64,000 bases of DNA from Lasiodiplodia sp. COLG20 (lineage: Eukaryota > Ascomycota > Dothideomycetes > Botryosphaeriales > Botryosphaeriaceae): NCBI GenBank assembly GCA_009801085.1, contig VNWV01000005.1, positions 3,123,608 to 3,187,607 on the forward strand, in the 5' to 3' direction. Positions within the stretch are counted from its first letter, which is position 1, and each line of letters starts with the position of its first letter. The notes beneath the pieces were generated by a model. The model saw nothing but the letters and a program-made list of their open reading frames with translations. It was not told where the DNA came from and made no database searches. Positions 60,330 through 64,000 of this stretch are shown one piece after another. The position numbers were made by a program, and so were the translations under genes.

Positions 60330-60781
60330 GGTTGGTTGTCGTGGTGGATGCGCGAGCGGAGGAGAAGAAGTTGGTAGAAGGCGGCGGTGGCGTCGTTCGA
60401 CTGTGGTTCGAGGGCGAGACGAAAGTCGCAGGAAGGCGAAGGTGTGGGAGGAAGCACGCGCGCAGGGATTAGTGGTTGGCTTTTTGCGAGTCTGTTAGCG
60501 GCTGCGACGGTCGAGCTGGTGGTCGTGGTCGTTGCGACGGTACTTACGTGGGGAAGCAAGAACAGTGCACGCGCGGGCGCGGAGCAAGTCGTCGCTGATA
60601 TATTCTTGCTGACAACATCGGAGGGGCGCGTGCACGTGATCTGCACCCGTACCTTGCCCTTCCGGAATCCGACCCAAACGTCAGTCTCGAGAGACGAATA
60701 GGCGGGCTACCTTCACTCTCTGACCATCCCCCGCAACCTTCGCCCGAATCTCCGCTCCACCGCATCACCCACCGGCCCGCC
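60330..60781. promoter_or_regulatory. Divergent promoter of BUD31 and NDUFA6 genes
   Basis: 452 bp between divergent start codons. No specific site is recognised. Confidence 0.4.
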
Positions 60782-61513
60782 ATGATCAACCCCACCTTCC
60801 TCGCCCAGAAGTCGCGGTCCTGTACGGATGCTTTTCCCCCGGACACCCTGTGAGAGGTGACTTATCGCTGACCTGCGACGACGCATTGCGAGAACAGCCG
60901 CCAACTGGGCCGATGCCAAGCGCCGGGTGCTGAAGGCCTACCGCGACTGGCTGCGCGCCGTACGTGCCCCAATCCTTCGTCAATCGTTCCACGGACGTCA
61001 CGATGCCAGGATATACGCGTGTGTTGGGGTTGGTGAACTATGAAGGGCTGATTCGAGTCGCGAGGAACACAACAGGCTCCGGAAATCCAGAAGATGTACC
61101 AGCTCAACATCGAGGTCTCCCAGATTCGCACCAAGGCGCGCCAGGAGTTCGAGCGCCACAGATACGTCCAGCAGCTGCAGACCGTCGACGTTCTGCTGCA
61201 GCAGTCGAATGCCGAGTTCCAGGTACGATTGATATCCGGCTGCAAACACAGGGAATCTGGAGATGGGGCTTTGCATGGACCGGGTTTGAAATGAGATTGG
61301 AGGCTGATACTGCCATTGCGCATTGTAGGAGACGCTCAACTACTGGAAGCAGATGTCGCACGTCCTGAAGTACTTCAAGGTCGAGGAGGAGCCGAAGCAC
61401 AAGCTGCCCAACAACTTCGTTACGGGATTCCTTGAGGTTAGTTTGATTAAAATGCTGCTACATTGGGAAGATGTGGAGAACTAATGCTCTATTTACCACA
61501 GGGTCGCAACTAG
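60782..61513 (+). CDS. Mitochondrial complex I LYR-family subunit (NDUFA6 / 14.8 kDa)
   Basis: Five exons: 60782-60821, 60898-60959, 61076-61222, 61329-61436 and 61502-61513 (TAG); 122 residues, all in phase. The sequence MINPTFLAQKSR... then RVLKAYRDWLRAAPEIQKMY (the LYR-type motif appears as AYRDW), QIRTKARQEFERHRYVQQL and LNYWKQMSHVLKYF match fungal NUO14.8/NDUFA6. It docks the acyl-carrier subunit on the matrix arm of NADH:ubiquinone oxidoreductase. The last exon is only 12 bases (GRN and stop). It converges on RPC19 with 162 bp between stop codons. Confidence 0.93.
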
Positions 61514-61675
61514 ATTTCCCAATTCCCCGCATCGAAGCTTGTACAAATGCAAATACCAAGTTTTCTCTTTTCCCTCCACTGCTCTGAGTGCCGTGGCACT
61601 TGCGCAGCCCTTCTACCTTCGCGCCAGAACGCCGTGCAATGCTCAAAGACTTTTTCTGGGCCGGATCAAACGGCC

Positions 61676-62231
61676 TCACTTGCGCGCGTTAAACTCGTCA
61701 CGCGCGACGGTGAACTTGTCTATGACAACGTCGCAAAGCTCCGCCAAGTCATCCAGGCCCTGTTCCAATACATCGTAGACGCTGACGTCGTCTGCCATGC
61801 GCGTCAGCCTGCAATTGCTTCTAGTAGTGTTGCGTGCTTCTACTGACCGTATGTTTGGATGCGGAGATTCATCTTGTTCTCGGAGGGGTGGGGAATAGAG
61901 TAACCGCAGAACTCAACGGCGGGGCTGCAGGTAGACGTCAACAGACTGCTCAAAAAAGACTTGTGCCTGACATGCTTCGTACTTCTTCATGATGATGTAG
62001 CGCAGGGCGTTGCCCAGGGTGTGGTCCTCATTCTCGAACTCGAAAGACGCAGCGGTGTTCTCGGACCCGGGCAGCTGCATTGCGCATCAGCTCCTCTGTA
62101 TCTCTACGGATAATGTTTTTACGGCATACCACGCGGATGCGTTGCTTCTCGTCGACCTCCTCCTCGACGCCGTTCTCCTGGGCGTGGCCGTTGACAGGAG
62201 CGTCCTGCATTTCCTCATCGTGCGACGACAT
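61676..62231 (-). CDS. RPC19: RNA polymerase I and III subunit AC19
   Basis: Four exons: 62130-62231, 61983-62074, 61848-61924 and 61676-61791 (TGA); 128 residues, in phase. An acidic N-terminus ([17 protein letters not shown]) leads to [40 protein letters not shown] and [16 protein letters not shown], the alpha-like dimerisation motif, ending with [21 protein letters not shown]19 pairs with AC40 in the assembly platform of Pol I and Pol III. Intron 3 ends at ATGGCAG just after its GCTGAC branch site. The gene is divergent from HIS3 (278 bp). Confidence 0.94.
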
Positions 62232-62509
62232 GGTGGGCGGCGTAGTGCTTCGTAAAGGCGTGGGTTCGCGAGAGATGGTAGCTGGGGAAGGAAGTCGAGG
62301 CGGCGGGCAAAACTTGCGGCGAAGAACGGAGATTTAAGGTTATCTTATCGGGCGATCAGCGAAAAACATCCCCGCCGCCCAATCGCAACGCCGCTGACTC
62401 TTCCGCCGCCCGCCTTTCCATCGTTCGCTTTCTTTCACTCCAACCCTCTCCGCAAGCCTCCAGACGATCCAATTGCCCTCCGGATTCCCCGAGCGAAAAA
62501 CTCTTCACA
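62232..62509. promoter_or_regulatory. Divergent promoter of RPC19 and HIS3, with a Gcn4/CPC1-type site
   Basis: TGACTC at 62395-62400, 110 bp before the HIS3 start, is the core of the binding site for Gcn4/CPC1, the amino-acid starvation regulators, as in yeast HIS3. Only the core is present, so assignment is tentative. Confidence 0.45.
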
Positions 62510-63315
62510 ATGGCCGACAGGATACGCAGCGCCGCTATCAAGCGCGATACCAATGAGACAAAGATCCTACTGAGTATCAACCTCGATGGCGGTGCTCTCG
62601 AGCCCGTTGGCGACGAGGCCAACGGTGATGACGCGAAGGGCCACGCCGCCCAGGCTTCCAAGAGCCAGCACATCGACGTCGACTCGGGCATTGGCTTCCT
62701 CGACCACATGCTTCACGCCCTGGCCAAGCACGCCGGCTGGTCGCTGAAGCTGCGCTGCCGCGGAGACCTGCACAGTACGTCATACCCGTTGTTTTCCCAG
62801 AGAACCAATTGCGCCACACAGTACAACATTGAGTAGACTCCGGAATGATCCACCAAGGAATAGAATGAAACAAGCATGAAAGGCTGACTCCGCGGCTTTC
62901 CACAGTCGACGACCACCACACGGCCGAAGACACGTGCATCGCGCTGGGCCAGGCGTTCAAGCAGGCGCTGGGCGGCACGACGGGCCTGGCGCGCTTCGGC
63001 AGCGCCTACTGCCCGCTGGACGAGGCGCTGTCGCGCGCCGTCATCGACCTGTCCAACCGGCCCTACTCGGTCATCGACCTCGGCCTGCGCCGCGAGAAGA
63101 TTGGCGACCTGTCGTGCGAGATGATTCCCCACTGCCTGCAGAGCTTCGCCCAGGGCGCTGCTGTCACCCTGCACGTCCATTGTTTGCACGGCGAGAACGA
63201 CCACCACAGGGCCGAGAGTGCCTTCAAGGCGCTGGCTGTCGCGACGAGGCAGGCGACGACTAGGGTGAAGGGTAGGGAGGGTGAGGAGCCGAGCACGAAG
63301 GGTGTCTTGTACTAG
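62510..63315 (+). CDS. HIS3: Imidazoleglycerol-phosphate dehydratase
   Basis: Two exons, 62510-62774 and 62906-63315 (TAG); 224 residues. It dehydrates imidazole-glycerol-3-phosphate in histidine synthesis using Mn2+. Metal-binding His motifs are present: [33 protein letters not shown] and [19 protein letters not shown]. It starts [19 protein letters not shown]. The 131 bp intron interrupts the first HDDHH region (RGDLH|IDDHHT). Length matches yeast His3 (220). Confidence 0.97.
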
Positions 63316-63732
63316 AAGAAATGAGAGGGATGAGAGGTGAGATGGGAGAAAAATCGAAGCGGGGTGCATGTGTGTCAGGTTTTCGAAAAAGAGCAGCGCG
63401 TGAAGAGAAGGGCCTTAGATTACGCAGAAAGACGTAGGCGGCAGGTTGGATGCTGTTGTTACGGCGTCTACAAAATGCCACACGGAGAGGTCAGCAGGTG
63501 GGAATATACCAGCATTTTCGAAGAGATGTAAATAGACTGAGTAAGTCTGATCAATTCTTTTACTTTAACTGTTCTGCCCTCACTCGAGAGTTGGAAAACT
63601 TTGCAAGGTGATTTATGCCTGTACCATAAAAAAACACGGTCTTTACCGTTTTACTCTCCAAGCAACAGAAATATCCTACACGCGAGATATCATCAAACAC
63701 AAAATCCACCCAACCCTCAACCCCTCCCAGAC
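63316..63732. other. Intergenic between HIS3 and the right-edge gene
   Basis: No gene is supported; it probably holds both 3' UTRs. Confidence 0.5.
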
Positions 63733-64000
63733 TCAACCATCAACCTTCCTCCTCTTCCTCGTCCCCTCCTCCTCCTCCCGCTCCACCCCCCTCTTCCTCA
63801 CCCTCTCCTTCTTCTTCTTCTTCTCCCTCCCCCTCTCCCTCGCCCTCTCCCCCATCCTCCCCATAACCAACAACCACTTCACCTCCCTCCAACACCTCCC
63901 CCTCACCACCACCCTCTCCACCGCCCCGCCCCCCTCCCTCTCCCGCACAAACCTCCCCATCGCCCCCACCACCTCCCCCACCAACCCCCCTCCCTCCCCC
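63733..64000 (-). CDS. C-terminal end of an unidentified Lys/Arg-rich protein (5' part outside window)
   Basis: An open frame runs from the window edge to a TGA at 63733. The coding strand is very G-rich. It encodes a hydrophobic-charged segment (CWREVKWLLVMGRMGERARE) and then a strongly basic/acidic tail (KKKKKERVRKRG, TRKRRKVDG) typical of nuclear or nucleolar proteins. A bipartite nuclear localisation signal is plausible. I do not recognise the family. Confidence 0.45.
   Translation of the reverse strand, partial: GEGGGLVGEVVGAMGRFVREREGGGAVERVVVRGRCWREVKWLLVMGRMGERARERGREKKKKKERVRKRGVEREEEEGTRKRRKVDG

Overview
The window is nuclear DNA of a filamentous ascomycete (Pezizomycotina). Protein genes are split by short introns (about 47-172 bp) with GTAAGT/GTATGT-type donors and CTRAY branch sites. 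The gene content is typical of these fungi: an isotrichodermin-hydroxylase-like P450, a HeLo-like NACHT receptor, a CFEM protein, a fungal FUSC/DUF2421 transporter, an Rvs161 BAR protein, THO2 and ERF4. I cannot fix the class or genus from sequence alone. Exon joins were worked out by hand from splice signals and frame continuity. Joins described as in phase were checked by summing exon lengths.

Layout. (a) 1-15,360 is an accessory-looking block. It holds the 3' end of a butanediol-dehydrogenase-like gene (+), a cytochrome P450 (-), a NACHT/STAND NLR (-), a composite relic (7,100-7,408), a protein kinase fused to a Zn2Cys6 DNA-binding domain (-), and a FUSC-type aromatic-acid transporter (-). 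The relic is built from pieces of the transporter and of the NLR tail. (b) 16,077-19,393 holds RVS161 (-), mitochondrial tryptophanyl-tRNA synthetase (+) and a small secreted CFEM protein (-). (c) 19.4-25.8 kb is gene-poor, with one His-rich C2H2-like protein (-). (d) 25.8-43.7 kb holds three housekeeping genes, all on the minus strand: THO2, 5-aminolevulinate synthase and an ATRX/Rad54-like SNF2 ATPase with an N-terminal SAM-like domain. (e) 44.7-54.4 kb holds glutathione synthetase, a TM198-like membrane protein and ERF4, all on the plus strand. (f) 54.4-59.8 kb is gene-poor and contains an intron-bearing tRNA-like gene and a decayed coding relic. (g) 59.8-63.3 kb is a dense core cluster: BUD31 (-), complex I NDUFA6/LYR subunit (+), RPC19 (-) and HIS3 (+). 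(h) The right edge holds the C-terminal end of a basic, unidentified protein (-).

The core genes serve mRNP assembly and splicing (THO2, BUD31), Pol I/III (RPC19), mitochondria and heme (MSW1, NDUFA6, ALAS), glutathione and histidine synthesis, and Ras palmitoylation (ERF4). They are not a pathway cluster. The left 15 kb brings together a candidate immune receptor, a kinase-transcription-factor fusion, a P450 and an exporter. Linking them functionally is inference only.

The most unusual signals are these. The kinase-Zn2Cys6 fusion has an in-frame TAG between its first ATG and the kinase domain. The TM198-like gene has an in-frame TAA before its conserved C-terminus. A 112-codon relic is interrupted by three TAGs and nothing else. 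An intron-containing tRNA-like gene within 1 kb of that relic folds with anticodon CTA. All five stops could be single C-to-T changes at CpA (RIP-like). Several normal genes here end in TAG, so wholesale recoding is not supported.
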